DNA of 64,000 bases from a virus, in the IMG/VR virus record IMGVR_UViG_3300022074_000027, positions 1-64,000 of that record; one strand, given 5' to 3'. Below are positions 1 to 7,046 of the stretch, in pieces. The position numbers were made by a program, and so were the translations under genes. The notes under the pieces were generated by a model. The model did not search any database. It had not been told where the DNA came from and was given only the letters and a program-made list of their open reading frames with translations. How positions within the stretch are numbered: position 1 is the stretch's first letter; each line of letters begins with the position of its first letter.

Positions 1-2
1 CT

Positions 3-1955
3 TTAGTTGCACTCTTCAAACCATCACTATTCATGTTACCCCTAAAACTTGCAATCGGTTTACTTAAAGGTGGTTATAAGTTTTTAACAGATGCAACTGT
101 AAGACAAGCTGCAGATGTTAAGATGACTAAAGCATTTACAAAACTTGGTAATGGTGTAAAATTTTTGGGTGATGGTATAAAATCAGCTGGTACTAGTCTG
201 ATGAACGCTGGTGCAAAAGGACTAGAATTCGGAAAAACACTTGGAACTAGTGCATTAAGTCTTGGTGGTAAAGCACTAACTGCAATTAGAACCGCTGGTC
301 TTGTTATGAAAACTGCCATGATAGCATTAGGTAAAGGTTTATTAACTTTTGCAACCACAACACTAATGCCTATGTTAATACCACTTGCACCATTTATTGC
401 AATCGGAGCTGCAATCGCAGCAGTTTTATATTCTCTTTATGAAGGTTTCCAATCCTTTAGAGATTCACTTGCATCTGGAGATAGTCTGGTTGATGCAATT
501 ATCAATGGTGTTTCTACTGCACTTGCAACACTTGTATCATTACCAGCAGTTATGTTTCAAAAACTATTAGAATTTGTAACTGGTATATTAGGATTTGATG
601 ACTTATCAGAACGTATAGGTAATGTAGATATTGTAGGTACTGTTACTGACTCAATAAAAAATATTCTCATGTCTGCAAAAGATTTCTTAGTAGATTTATT
701 TACATTTGATACTGCAAACTTTCCATCATTTGGTGATTTTGGTGGATATGCAAAACGAGCATTAGCAACACTTGCAAGAAATGTATTACCAGAACCAGGC
801 GGTTTTCTTGCAAAGTTTATACCAGATAGTATATATGAATTTGCTGGTATCAATCCAGAAACAGGCGAGTTCTTAACACAACAAAATACCCAAGATATGG
901 ATGGTGGTATTGAAGGAGCAATAATAAAAAAGAAGAAAGAAACAGAAGATAGAATTGCTGAAATCAATAAAGACCAAGCAGTTGTTGATGCAGTTCAAAG
1001 AACTTATAGTGAAAGAGCAGATAGACACGCTGGAATAGTATATAATAAAAAAGGTAAGATGATTAGGGGTAGGTTTGTAAGTGAAAAAACAAAACAAAGA
1101 GCTGACCAAAAAGCAAGTCTTGAAATGCAAGACTTGATGAAATATAATGTAAACAAATTAGAAACAAAAGAATCAGAACTTGCTGCTCAAGGTGGTCAAC
1201 TTTCTGAAGATGAAAGTAGAAAGTTAAGAGTATATAAACAAATTATTGAAAAAAGAGGTGATAGAGAATTTAATGCAGATAAGGGTGGATTTCAAACTTT
1301 TGGAATGGATTTATATGATGTTGATAGAGATTTAGGTGGTATTCATAGTGAACAATATAAATTACAAACTGAATTAATGAATATAAAAAATATGTCGCCT
1401 GATGCAGTTCGTGACCAAGATTTGGTAACAAATCAATTCAGAGGCATGGACGGAATTGATGTATCCAAACAGAAAAATATAACTAAGGATATTGTTGAAA
1501 CTTTCAAACGTCAAGGTACTGGAATGGATAGTACTGCTGGTGTTGTTAAAACACAATTAAATGCAATATCAAAACTTATTGACCCAGACCAGATTAATGA
1601 AATGAGAGATAAAGTTGCAAGAATTAATCAGATTCTAAAAGATGGTGTTACAGATGAAGAAAGAACCGAACTTAGTACAATGGGTATTGACACCTCTAGA
1701 AACTTTGTTCAGAGAACATTTAATATGGATGCTGGTGTTACAGAAGAGTCAAGAGCAGAAGCAGTTCGATTAAGAGATGCAATTCTAAAGAATACTGCTG
1801 ACCAACAAGCAATACAAAAAAATGCTGGTAATGTCAGTTCAGTAGTTGCACCACAATATTATACAACAAGTAATAAACAAGATATAATCCAACCAATAAT
1901 TCACGAAAATAAAGAACCACCAGCTGGTAGTCAGTTACCTATGGCATTTAGATAA
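3..1955 (+). CDS. Partial virion structural or tail protein (5' end outside window)
   Basis: The reading frame is open to the left edge of the window, so the true start lies upstream and the first ATG at 33 is probably internal. About 650 residues are visible. The first ~130 are Gly/Ala/Leu rich and end in a strongly hydrophobic stretch (around LMPMLIPLAPFIAIGAAIAA). A second, weaker hydrophobic helix follows near residues 165-190. The rest is charged and helical, with a disordered-looking end. Hydrophobic segments followed by long helical regions are common in tape-measure or tail-hub proteins of marine T4-like phages, but I recognise no catalytic motif. It is the only plus-strand gene here and its stop directly abuts the stop of the convergent minus-strand gene. 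The structural role is inference. Confidence 0.55.
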   Translation, partial: LVALFKPSLFMLPLKLAIGLLKGGYKFLTDATVRQAADVKMTKAFTKLGNGVKFLGDGIKSAGTSLMNAGAKGLEFGKTLGTSALSLGGKALTAIRTAGLVMKTAMIALGKGLLTFATTTLMPMLIPLAPFIAIGAAIAAVLYSLYEGFQSFRDSLASGDSLVDAIINGVSTALATLVSLPAVMFQKLLEFVTGILGFDDLSERIGNVDIVGTVTDSIKNILMSAKDFLVDLFTFDTANFPSFGDFGGYAKRALATLARNVLPEPGGFLAKFIPDSIYEFAGINPETGEFLTQQNTQDMDGGIEGAIIKKKKETEDRIAEINKDQAVVDAVQRTYSERADRHAGIVYNKKGKMIRGRFVSEKTKQRADQKASLEMQDLMKYNVNKLETKESELAAQGGQLSEDESRKLRVYKQIIEKRGDREFNADKGGFQTFGMDLYDVDRDLGGIHSEQYKLQTELMNIKNMSPDAVRDQDLVTNQFRGMDGIDVSKQKNITKDIVETFKRQGTGMDSTAGVVKTQLNAISKLIDPDQINEMRDKVARINQILKDGVTDEERTELSTMGIDTSRNFVQRTFNMDAGVTEESRAEAVRLRDAILKNTADQQAIQKNAGNVSSVVAPQYYTTSNKQDIIQPIIHENKEPPAGSQLPMAFR

Positions 1956-2318
1956 TTATTTTTTGATACTGTTTAGACTGTCAATGATATCATCAATATT
2001 GGGTTCAATACCGCCTGGATTATATACACATTGATATTGAGATGGACAGTTTTCCTCATACATTAAAGTAAAAGTTTTATTACCACCAATGTAAATACAC
2101 GCTTGTCTACCAGTATGTCTTGACTTGACTCTTTTCTTTAATCTACAAGTGGTATACTTCTTCTCTTCAATTATACCTCTTTGAATTTTTTGTCTGGTAT
2201 TATAGTCTTGACTAGGTTTTGTTAGATTACAACTTTGACAATTACCAATAATATTTTTAGGTTGTGCAAATGCAAGTGATGTAAATGTTATCAAAACAAT
2301 TGTTAAAAGAGTTCTCAC
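1956..2318 (-). CDS. Small exported protein with signal peptide
   Basis: A protein of about 120 residues. The GTG start at 2318 is chosen because it overlaps the upstream stop as GTGA and has AAGGGG upstream. It also gives a clean signal peptide (TIVLITFTSLAFA followed by QPK). The frame is open further upstream to an ATG at 2384, but that start adds an unlikely aromatic leader. The mature part is basic and contains several cysteines, which suggests disulfides in the periplasm. No family is recognised. It is translationally coupled to the membrane protein before it. Confidence 0.6.
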   Translation of the reverse strand: MRTLLTIVLITFTSLAFAQPKNIIGNCQSCNLTKPSQDYNTRQKIQRGIIEEKKYTTCRLKKRVKSRHTGRQACIYIGGNKTFTLMYEENCPSQYQCVYNPGGIEPNIDDIIDSLNSIKK

Positions 2319-2797
2319 AACATACCCCTTGTTTCCATGAACATCCATACGACCCCAGAAATAAATCCAAGTACAACTATACATAAAACTCCAATCAAAA
2401 TTGCTTCAATGACTTTTCTTTGACGTTCTTTTTGGTCATAGATTGCTTTCTGTCTTTTCTTCCTAATATCACCTTCAGTTCTCAATAGCTCATCCCACGC
2501 AGCTGGCCCTCTAGTATAGGAGATTATCTGTTTAAGTTGGTTACGCATATCCTCTGCTTTTTTCTTTGCCATAAAAATCTGCATAGCTTCTTCTTCTACA
2601 GAACCAGCATTAAAAATTTTCTTAAACAGAGGCGGTTTTCTATTGTATTCTTCTGCTTTATTAATATCTGATACAGCACCCATCCATCTGGATAAATCTT
2701 TTGCCATACCTTCAATATCACGCCCAGCGCTGAATCCTGCTTTGATGGCATTAAATGCTGATGATGCTGCCGAAACTGCTGCAACTACTTCTATCAT
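2315..2797 (-). CDS. Conserved membrane-anchored phage protein, unknown function
   Basis: A 160-residue protein: an Ala-rich hydrophobic N-terminal helix (VVAAVSAASSAFNAI), a long charged helical middle, and one clear transmembrane segment near residues 131-152 (AILIGVLCIVVLGFISGVVW) followed by a short tail. The architecture fits a tail-anchored or virion/lysis-associated membrane protein. A TATAAATA late promoter lies 29 bp upstream of the start, so expression is probably late. Function is not known to me. Confidence 0.7.
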   Translation of the reverse strand: MIEVVAAVSAASSAFNAIKAGFSAGRDIEGMAKDLSRWMGAVSDINKAEEYNRKPPLFKKIFNAGSVEEEAMQIFMAKKKAEDMRNQLKQIISYTRGPAAWDELLRTEGDIRKKRQKAIYDQKERQRKVIEAILIGVLCIVVLGFISGVVWMFMETRGML

Positions 2798-2825
2798 TAC
2801 CTCTCTCCTTATAATGTATCAGTAG

Positions 2826-2833
2826 TATTTATA
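2826..2833 (-). promoter_or_regulatory. T4-type late promoter TATAAATA
   Basis: An exact TATAAATA octamer on the minus strand, 29 bp upstream of the membrane-protein start at 2797. In T4 this is the only element needed by gp55-RNA polymerase with gp33 and gp45, all encoded in this window. Confidence 0.75.
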
Positions 2834-2865
2834 AGAAAAGGGAGATGAAGTTTCCCTCATCTCCC
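2831..2865 (-). terminator. Intrinsic terminator after gp32
   Basis: A perfect 9-bp stem, GGGAGATGA paired with TCATCTCCC, with an 8-nt loop (2840-2865), followed on the minus strand by TTTTCTTAT. It would end the gp32 transcript just before the downstream late promoter. Confidence 0.85.
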
Positions 2866-2912
2866 TTAGTAGTAAACCCTAGCACGTCACTAGTACTTTC
2901 CCAATTTACTAC

Positions 2913-3797
2913 CTATTCATTTGCAAGTTTCTGAAAGTATGACATTGTATCGTCATCTTCTTCAGCAGATACAGATGGAATTGATGGTTGAGGTTCTTCC
3001 CTAAATGTTGGTGTTTCCACAACATCTTCATCAATCATTGCAGCTGCACTTGCAGTTACCGTACCAGATAGTACATCATCAAGTCTTTTCTTGAGTTCAT
3101 CATAAGACTTGAAACTAGATGGTGCATGAAAGTCAGCAAGGGGATACTGTTTATTCCAAATAGAATCCAATTCACCATCATCATCTGCTAAGGCTGATAC
3201 CTTATCAAACTCTGACTTATCATAGTTCCAGTAACCATCTACCTTACGAATCTTCAGTTTGAAGTTCGCACCTTCCCAAAAGTCAAATGGGTTAATAGGA
3301 GTTTCATCTTCAAATTCTGGTTGCATTGCAGCCATAATCTTATCAAAGATTTTCTTTCCATACCTAAATAGAAACACCTTACCATTATTCTCTGGGTGTT
3401 TGGGGTCAGATACTACAAAGATATTTGAGTAGTATTCCAACTTCCTCTTTTGCTTTCTTGCAATCTCTTTATCAGATTCAAGACCAGTATTCCACAACTG
3501 TGAGTTATGTTCTGAAACTGGGTCTTTCTGATTAAGAGTAGTAAGAGAGTTCTCAATGAACCACTTACCAGTTGGCCCTTGAAATGCGTGTTTCCACAAC
3601 TTAATCCAAGGTAACTCCTCACCATCTTTTGCAGGCAAGAATCGAATGATTGCTTGTCCAGTACCAGATTTATCTAGTTCTGGTTTCCACAACCTTTCGT
3701 CTACATAAGACTTCTTTTCTTGAGGGGCGTTCTCTTCTTGCACAGATGCAAGTAATTTGTCCAAAGTATTGGACTTTCTTAAAGTCGATATTGACAT
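2913..3797 (-). CDS. 32: Single-stranded DNA-binding protein gp32
   Basis: A 294-residue homologue of T4 gp32, which coats ssDNA at the fork and organises replication and recombination. The basic N-terminal segment (SISTLRKSNTLDKLL) corresponds to the cooperativity domain. The core follows, with the conserved stretch around WFIENSLTTLNQKDPVSEHN, and the tail is acidic (SAEEDDDTMSYFQKL) as in gp32 partner-binding domains. The Cys/His zinc ribbon of T4 gp32 is absent: no cysteines occur in the equivalent region. It has its own early promoter with an overlapping late octamer and its own terminator, fitting high expression throughout infection. Confidence 0.93.
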   Translation of the reverse strand: MSISTLRKSNTLDKLLASVQEENAPQEKKSYVDERLWKPELDKSGTGQAIIRFLPAKDGEELPWIKLWKHAFQGPTGKWFIENSLTTLNQKDPVSEHNSQLWNTGLESDKEIARKQKRKLEYYSNIFVVSDPKHPENNGKVFLFRYGKKIFDKIMAAMQPEFEDETPINPFDFWEGANFKLKIRKVDGYWNYDKSEFDKVSALADDDGELDSIWNKQYPLADFHAPSSFKSYDELKKRLDDVLSGTVTASAAAMIDEDVVETPTFREEPQPSIPSVSAEEDDDTMSYFQKLANE

Positions 3798-3865
3798 ATT
3801 TTTCTCCGTATTTTATCGTATGTTATCGTATGTTGAAGTATTTCGCATTATTCATAATATAAGTA

Positions 3866-3896
3866 TATTTATACACCTTTTTAACTTGAAAGTCAA
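3866..3896 (-). promoter_or_regulatory. Superimposed sigma70 and late promoters of gp32
   Basis: Minus strand: -35 TTGACT (3891-3896), a 17-bp spacer, -10 TATAAA (3868-3873). The -10 is also the first six bases of an exact TATAAATA late octamer (3866-3873). One site could therefore serve both host RNA polymerase and gp55-programmed polymerase. Confidence 0.8.
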
Positions 3897-4510
3897 GTCA
3901 CTCTTAAATATTTCCAACTTATAGGAAATAGTTGTCTAGCTTCATAATGTATTTGATTTGCAATTTGTTGTGTTTCCCATTGTGTATCTTTTGCACACCT
4001 TAGATTACACACTCTTGCAAATGCCATCAAAGTTCCAGACCAATACCACTCTGTGTATAAATTTTGTGGTAAAATCATTCTCGCCATCTCTGGTGCAACT
4101 CCTGCTTTTAACAGATTATCATATGTCTGTTTAACAAATTGAATTGAACCATCAATGTTGTATTCTATTGTTTCTTCAGATGAACCTTGTTTTTTATCTT
4201 CTGCTTTGAGTCTCCACTCTTTAGGAATATAAAACTCTGGTTCATCATCAACGTATCGTCTTGATACTTCATTCCACACCAAACCGACTTGGTGTTTTAC
4301 TAATTGCCTTGCAACAAATATTGGTGCTTTAACATGAAACTGCATAGATGCATGACCAAAAGGACTCCAATGATTATGTTCTGCAAGATACTTGATTAGT
4401 TTAGTATCTTTGATTCCATCTAATTCCTTATGTTCTTTTGCGAAAGAGACTCGAGCAGCGTTAACTACACTCAAGTCTGTTCCCATAACATCTATAACTT
4501 TAACTTGCAT
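3893..4510 (-). CDS. thyX: Flavin-dependent thymidylate synthase ThyX
   Basis: 205 residues, near the usual ThyX length. ThyX converts dUMP to dTMP using methylene-tetrahydrofolate and FADH2. The signature region is at residues 68-86 (RQLVKHQ then NEVSRRY), corresponding to the RHRxxSxNExSxRY motif with Lys-His-Gln in place of the first Arg-Ser positions. The C-terminal half carries the conserved LPQNLYTEWYWSGTL and NLRCAKDTQWE blocks. It sits between gp32 and small genes leading to gp59 and gp33, so it belongs to the early nucleotide-supply and replication set. Confidence 0.93.
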   Translation of the reverse strand: MQVKVIDVMGTDLSVVNAARVSFAKEHKELDGIKDTKLIKYLAEHNHWSPFGHASMQFHVKAPIFVARQLVKHQVGLVWNEVSRRYVDDEPEFYIPKEWRLKAEDKKQGSSEETIEYNIDGSIQFVKQTYDNLLKAGVAPEMARMILPQNLYTEWYWSGTLMAFARVCNLRCAKDTQWETQQIANQIHYEARQLFPISWKYLRVT

Positions 4511-4700
4511 TTATAAAATTCTTTGCATCATGGTTAGCTTCACTAATTGCATTTCTAGTTAAAAAAGAAACTAACTTTTTACCCTTGTAACATTCCACAT
4601 GATACTTTATAGGACTACATGGAATAGAAACAGCAGGCATACCCTCTCTTGATACAGTATACCTTGCTTTATACACTTTGGTATTCCTAACCTCTTCCAT
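4500..4700 (-). CDS. Small hypothetical protein
   Basis: 66 residues from the ATG at 4700, chosen because AGGAGA lies 7 nt upstream. It overlaps the preceding gene by 14 bp and the thyX start by 11 bp. The sequence is mixed alpha/beta with two cysteines (IPCSPIKYHVECYKGKK). No family recognised. Confidence 0.6.
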   Translation of the reverse strand: MEEVRNTKVYKARYTVSREGMPAVSIPCSPIKYHVECYKGKKLVSFLTRNAISEANHDAKNFINAS

Positions 4701-4890
4701 TAGTGTATCTCCTATTAGGTCTACGAGGTGGATTAGTTGCAAGGTCTTTACACCTCGCAGAGAGTTCTTTATCTCTCTTTACAAGTTCTGCATTATCGTA
4801 TTCCAATTTACGGATATACGACTTTTGCTCATCTACCTTTGCATGGTAGAAATCTCGCTCTTTCATAACTTCTAGTGCTTCACTCTTCAT
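4687..4890 (-). CDS. Small coiled-coil protein
   Basis: 67 residues. The first ~50 form a charged heptad-like helix (KSYIRKLEYDNAELVKRDKELSA), followed by a basic Pro/Arg-rich tail (NPPRRPNRRY) that could bind nucleic acid. A TTGACT-17-TAGAAT promoter lies just upstream, inside gp59. Function unknown. Confidence 0.6.
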   Translation of the reverse strand: MKSEALEVMKERDFYHAKVDEQKSYIRKLEYDNAELVKRDKELSARCKDLATNPPRRPNRRYTNGRG

Positions 4891-5482
4891 AATCAGAATA
4901 CTCCTTAATTAGTTTGATTGTCTTTATTCTATACCATTCTTTATCAAAAGTCAAGACAGAACGGTAATTTTCTATAAGTTTTTTACAGTCTGGCCATAGT
5001 ATATTTTCTTCTATATCTCTATCCCATTTTTTAGAATATGAAAATAATGATTCCAATATTACTACAGTTTCAGTACTAACTTTTGCACCCAACCATTGTT
5101 TTAATAACATTGGGTGTTGACCATCTTTTACATTCAATACATTTTCTATATTACCACCTTTTCTAATAATGTTTACTAAATCTGTTTCAAATGTATATTT
5201 TAAACTCTGTTGTCTTTTTTGATATTCAACATAAGTTACATCATCAAAGTTTCCAATCCAACCTTTGGGGTCAGATATAAAATTAGAGATGAAAAATTGT
5301 TTGGTATCATCTTTATATTTTCTACCAACTCTACCAAAAAAAGACCTATCACTCCTTTTCAAGAATGAATCTAGGGTAACACTAGTTTTACCGTGATATT
5401 TGTTGAAATCATAATCACTATTGAAGTGTGATTTTAATGCAATATAGATTTTGTAAGCGTCAAAAGCATCCATGTTCATCAT
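4880..5482 (-). CDS. 59: DNA helicase loader gp59
   Basis: 200 residues, close to the 217 of T4 gp59, which loads gp41 helicase onto gp32-coated forks. Matching features in order are the N-terminal AYKIYIALKSHFN helix, FFGRVGRKYK, FISNFISDPKGWIGN, the YVEYQKRQQSLKYTF helix and the conserved C-terminal helical domain. It lies next to gp33, with gp32 nearby, matching the T4 gene order 32-59-33 with ThyX inserted. The start at 5482 overlaps the gp33 stop. Confidence 0.88.
   Translation of the reverse strand: MMNMDAFDAYKIYIALKSHFNSDYDFNKYHGKTSVTLDSFLKRSDRSFFGRVGRKYKDDTKQFFISNFISDPKGWIGNFDDVTYVEYQKRQQSLKYTFETDLVNIIRKGGNIENVLNVKDGQHPMLLKQWLGAKVSTETVVILESLFSYSKKWDRDIEENILWPDCKKLIENYRSVLTFDKEWYRIKTIKLIKEYSDYEE
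4926..4954 (-). promoter_or_regulatory. Early sigma70-type promoter inside gp59
   Basis: Minus strand: TTGACT (4949-4954), 17-bp spacer, TAGAAT (4926-4931). It could start transcription for the coiled-coil gene, thyX and onward independently of gp59. Confidence 0.6.
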
Positions 5483-5688
5483 ATAGGTAATGTTGCTACT
5501 TTAGGTAAGAAGTTTAATTCCCTCGCATTAACCTCTAATTTTTCTTTTAAAGATTTTGTAATCAAGGGTTTTACTTGCTCTGGTTCTACAGAGTTCTTTT
5601 CACAATAATCCAACAATGCATCAAGATAAGTAGATTCACTATCATTTGCAAGTTTTTCTATTCTCATAGAAAACTTAGTTGGGGTCAT
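5479..5688 (-). CDS. 33: Late transcription coactivator gp33
   Basis: A small helical protein of about 69 residues (79 if the upstream ATG at 5718 is used). I prefer the ATG at 5688 (MTPTKFSMRIEKLA), 4 nt after the upstream stop. T4 gp33 bridges the polymerase beta flap and the gp45 clamp to activate TATAAATA promoters. The call rests on position directly before gp59, on size, and on resemblance to cyanophage gp33 (SYLDALLDYCE-like helix, LNFLPK near the C-terminus). gp55 and gp45 are also present. Confidence 0.75.
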   Translation of the reverse strand: MTPTKFSMRIEKLANDSESTYLDALLDYCEKNSVEPEQVKPLITKSLKEKLEVNARELNFLPKVATLPI

Positions 5689-5692
5689 TAAT

Positions 5693-6064
5693 TTATTCGT
5701 GTTCACCACCGACATCATTTTTATCCAATTCTATTCGTTTACCATTATACCACATAAATCTACTACGACTTGGTGTGTGGTATCCATTAGTTCCTTTTTC
5801 CATTCTTAAAAAAAAAGATGGTTTTCTTTTTGCAGTTTCAAATGTTGCAACTGTTATAACTATTGCAGCCAATAAAAATATATGGGCGATTGCAGTAATA
5901 CCAAACATCCACATACTACCAAAAAACATAGAAAACGCAATACACCACATCCATGCTAATACTTGAAGCACCATATGTCTGGTGTTTGTGTCTGGAATAT
6001 GTCGTAATGGATTTCTTTCATTATCCATGACTCCATTCCATGCATCATATATAAATTCTCTCAT
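5693..6064 (-). CDS. Conserved two-helix membrane protein
   Basis: 123 residues. Two adjacent transmembrane helices (roughly residues 33-55 and 58-76) sit between a polar N-terminus (NGVMDNERNPLRHIPD) and a basic C-terminal tail. It starts immediately after the tmRNA with AGAGGA as ribosome binding site. No function is known to me, though similar proteins sit beside gp33 in marine T4-like phages. Confidence 0.7.
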   Translation of the reverse strand: MREFIYDAWNGVMDNERNPLRHIPDTNTRHMVLQVLAWMWCIAFSMFFGSMWMFGITAIAHIFLLAAIVITVATFETAKRKPSFFLRMEKGTNGYHTPSRSRFMWYNGKRIELDKNDVGGEHE

Positions 6065-6079
6065 AATATTCCTCTAGTT

Positions 6080-6358
6080 AATTTAGTGGTGATGTTTCTG
6101 TTTCCAAGTACACCACCGAAACTCAGTACGATTAAGCTGCTTGAGCGTAATCTACATATGCATTGTTATCGTTTGCATTTACGAGTTTTGACCTATTACG
6201 CAGTCAACCGATAATTCTACTCTCATCTCTACATATTAGTCGAACCTATTTCACCCCCATCATAAGCACACGATAACTGTGCTTCCATGTGTTTATGGTG
6301 GAGGTGGAGGGTATCGCACCCTCGTCCTAATCATGCGTTGAATCGTATCAACGAATTA
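6080..6358 (-). ncRNA. ssrA: Circularly permuted (two-piece) tmRNA
   Basis: Read on the minus strand, the acceptor piece comes first. It holds a P2 strand (CATGATTAG, 6327-6335), a T stem GAGGG/CCCTC with the 7-nt loop TGCGATA (6307-6323), and the acceptor strand CACCTCC followed by ACCA (3' end at 6296). After a ~37-nt intervening segment the coding piece begins at 6258 with GGGGGTGAAATAGGTTCGAC, the classic tmRNA 5' end. The acceptor stem pairs over 7 bp with a G3-U70 wobble, the alanyl-tRNA synthetase identity element. CTAAT-ATG of the coding piece pairs with the P2 strand. The tag frame lies at 6132-6176. A GTGGTG/CACCAC hairpin closes the 3' end near 6086. Acceptor-before-coding order is known from alphaproteobacteria and some cyanobacteria. 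Outer ends are estimates. Confidence 0.93.
6132..6176 (-). other. tmRNA proteolysis-tag reading frame
   Basis: GCA resume codon, fourteen sense codons and TAA encode ANDNNAYVDYAQAA. With the alanine carried by tmRNA the tag would be AANDNNAYVDYAQAA. The ANDN start and small hydrophobic AA end fit tags recognised by ClpXP/SspB-type systems in proteobacteria. Confidence 0.9.
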
Positions 6359-6363
6359 TGTTC

Positions 6364-6394
6364 TATTTATATCAGATTATGATACAGAAGTCAA
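6364..6394 (-). promoter_or_regulatory. Superimposed early and late promoters of the tmRNA
   Basis: Minus strand: TTGACT (6389-6394), 17-bp spacer, TATAAA (6366-6371), continuing as the exact late octamer TATAAATA (6364-6371). Transcription would start near 6359, just before the acceptor piece. The -35 lies within the 3' end of the nuclease gene. Confidence 0.8.
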
Positions 6395-6793
6395 GTCAAC
6401 TTTTACTTTTTCTCTATTTAAAATATGCTCTTCTTCTATTTCATCTTTTGATTGACCATGATAACGTACTGCATGGTGATTATCAACAAGAATTTGATTG
6501 ATGTTATATTCCCCACCAAACCAAATCTCACCTAATATTCTACCAAACTTACCTTTACCATCTTTGAATGTTTTCAAAGTAAGGTCACCAGCATTTGTCC
6601 ATTTAACTAAGAAGTCCTTAGCTGCATTACCATATACTTTTTCAACTTTGTCAGAAGTTCTTGATTCTGGAGTGTCGATACCGTACAATCTAATTCTTTG
6701 TTTACGCATCCATACACCAAAACCCAAGTCAATGTCAACATCAATTGTATCTCCGTCAACTACTTTGACAAGTTTACACTTATACTCATACAC
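6377..6793 (-). CDS. Staphylococcal-nuclease-like thermonuclease
   Basis: 138 residues of SNase fold. The catalytic set is in place: DGDT at 13-16 with following acidic residues for calcium, Arg35 (RIRLYGIDTPE), Glu43 and Arg85 (FGRILGEI). These enzymes hydrolyse DNA or RNA phosphodiester bonds. No signal peptide is visible, so it likely acts in the cytoplasm, perhaps in host nucleic-acid degradation for nucleotide scavenging. It overlaps the upstream gene by 8 bp. Confidence 0.88.
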   Translation of the reverse strand: MYEYKCKLVKVVDGDTIDVDIDLGFGVWMRKQRIRLYGIDTPESRTSDKVEKVYGNAAKDFLVKWTNAGDLTLKTFKDGKGKFGRILGEIWFGGEYNINQILVDNHHAVRYHGQSKDEIEEEHILNREKVKVDLTSVS

Positions 6794-7046
6794 CCTTTTT
6801 TTCCTCGTTCATTTGTTGCTCTATCGGTTTCAAAAGTTCTTCCATATCTTCTTTTGGTACACATGATATTTTTTGAGGTGGTATTCTACCCTCATATTGT
6901 TGTATCGCTTTTGCAAATAAACCAAATTGATTTGCAACAACATAATTCAAGCAGTCCTCTTGTTTATCAAATGTAGTATAGGGTATCCATAATGGTGTTG
7001 TGCCGTCAGGCTGAAACAACATCACTACTACTACGAACCATTTCAT
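6786..7046 (-). CDS. Small probably exported protein
   Basis: 86 residues from ATG 7046, preceded by a GGGAAAAAG-type ribosome binding site within the end of the exonuclease gene. The N-terminus (MKWFVVVVMLFQPDG) is a short hydrophobic segment that could be a signal or anchor. Two cysteines occur later (EDCLNY, ISCVPK). No family recognised. Confidence 0.55.
   Translation of the reverse strand: MKWFVVVVMLFQPDGTTPLWIPYTTFDKQEDCLNYVVANQFGLFAKAIQQYEGRIPPQKISCVPKEDMEELLKPIEQQMNEEKKGV

Noticed and set aside
2110-2130. TTGACTTGACTC on the plus strand as a promoter
   Set aside because: It lies within a minus-strand coding region and has no matching -10 at 16-18 bp.
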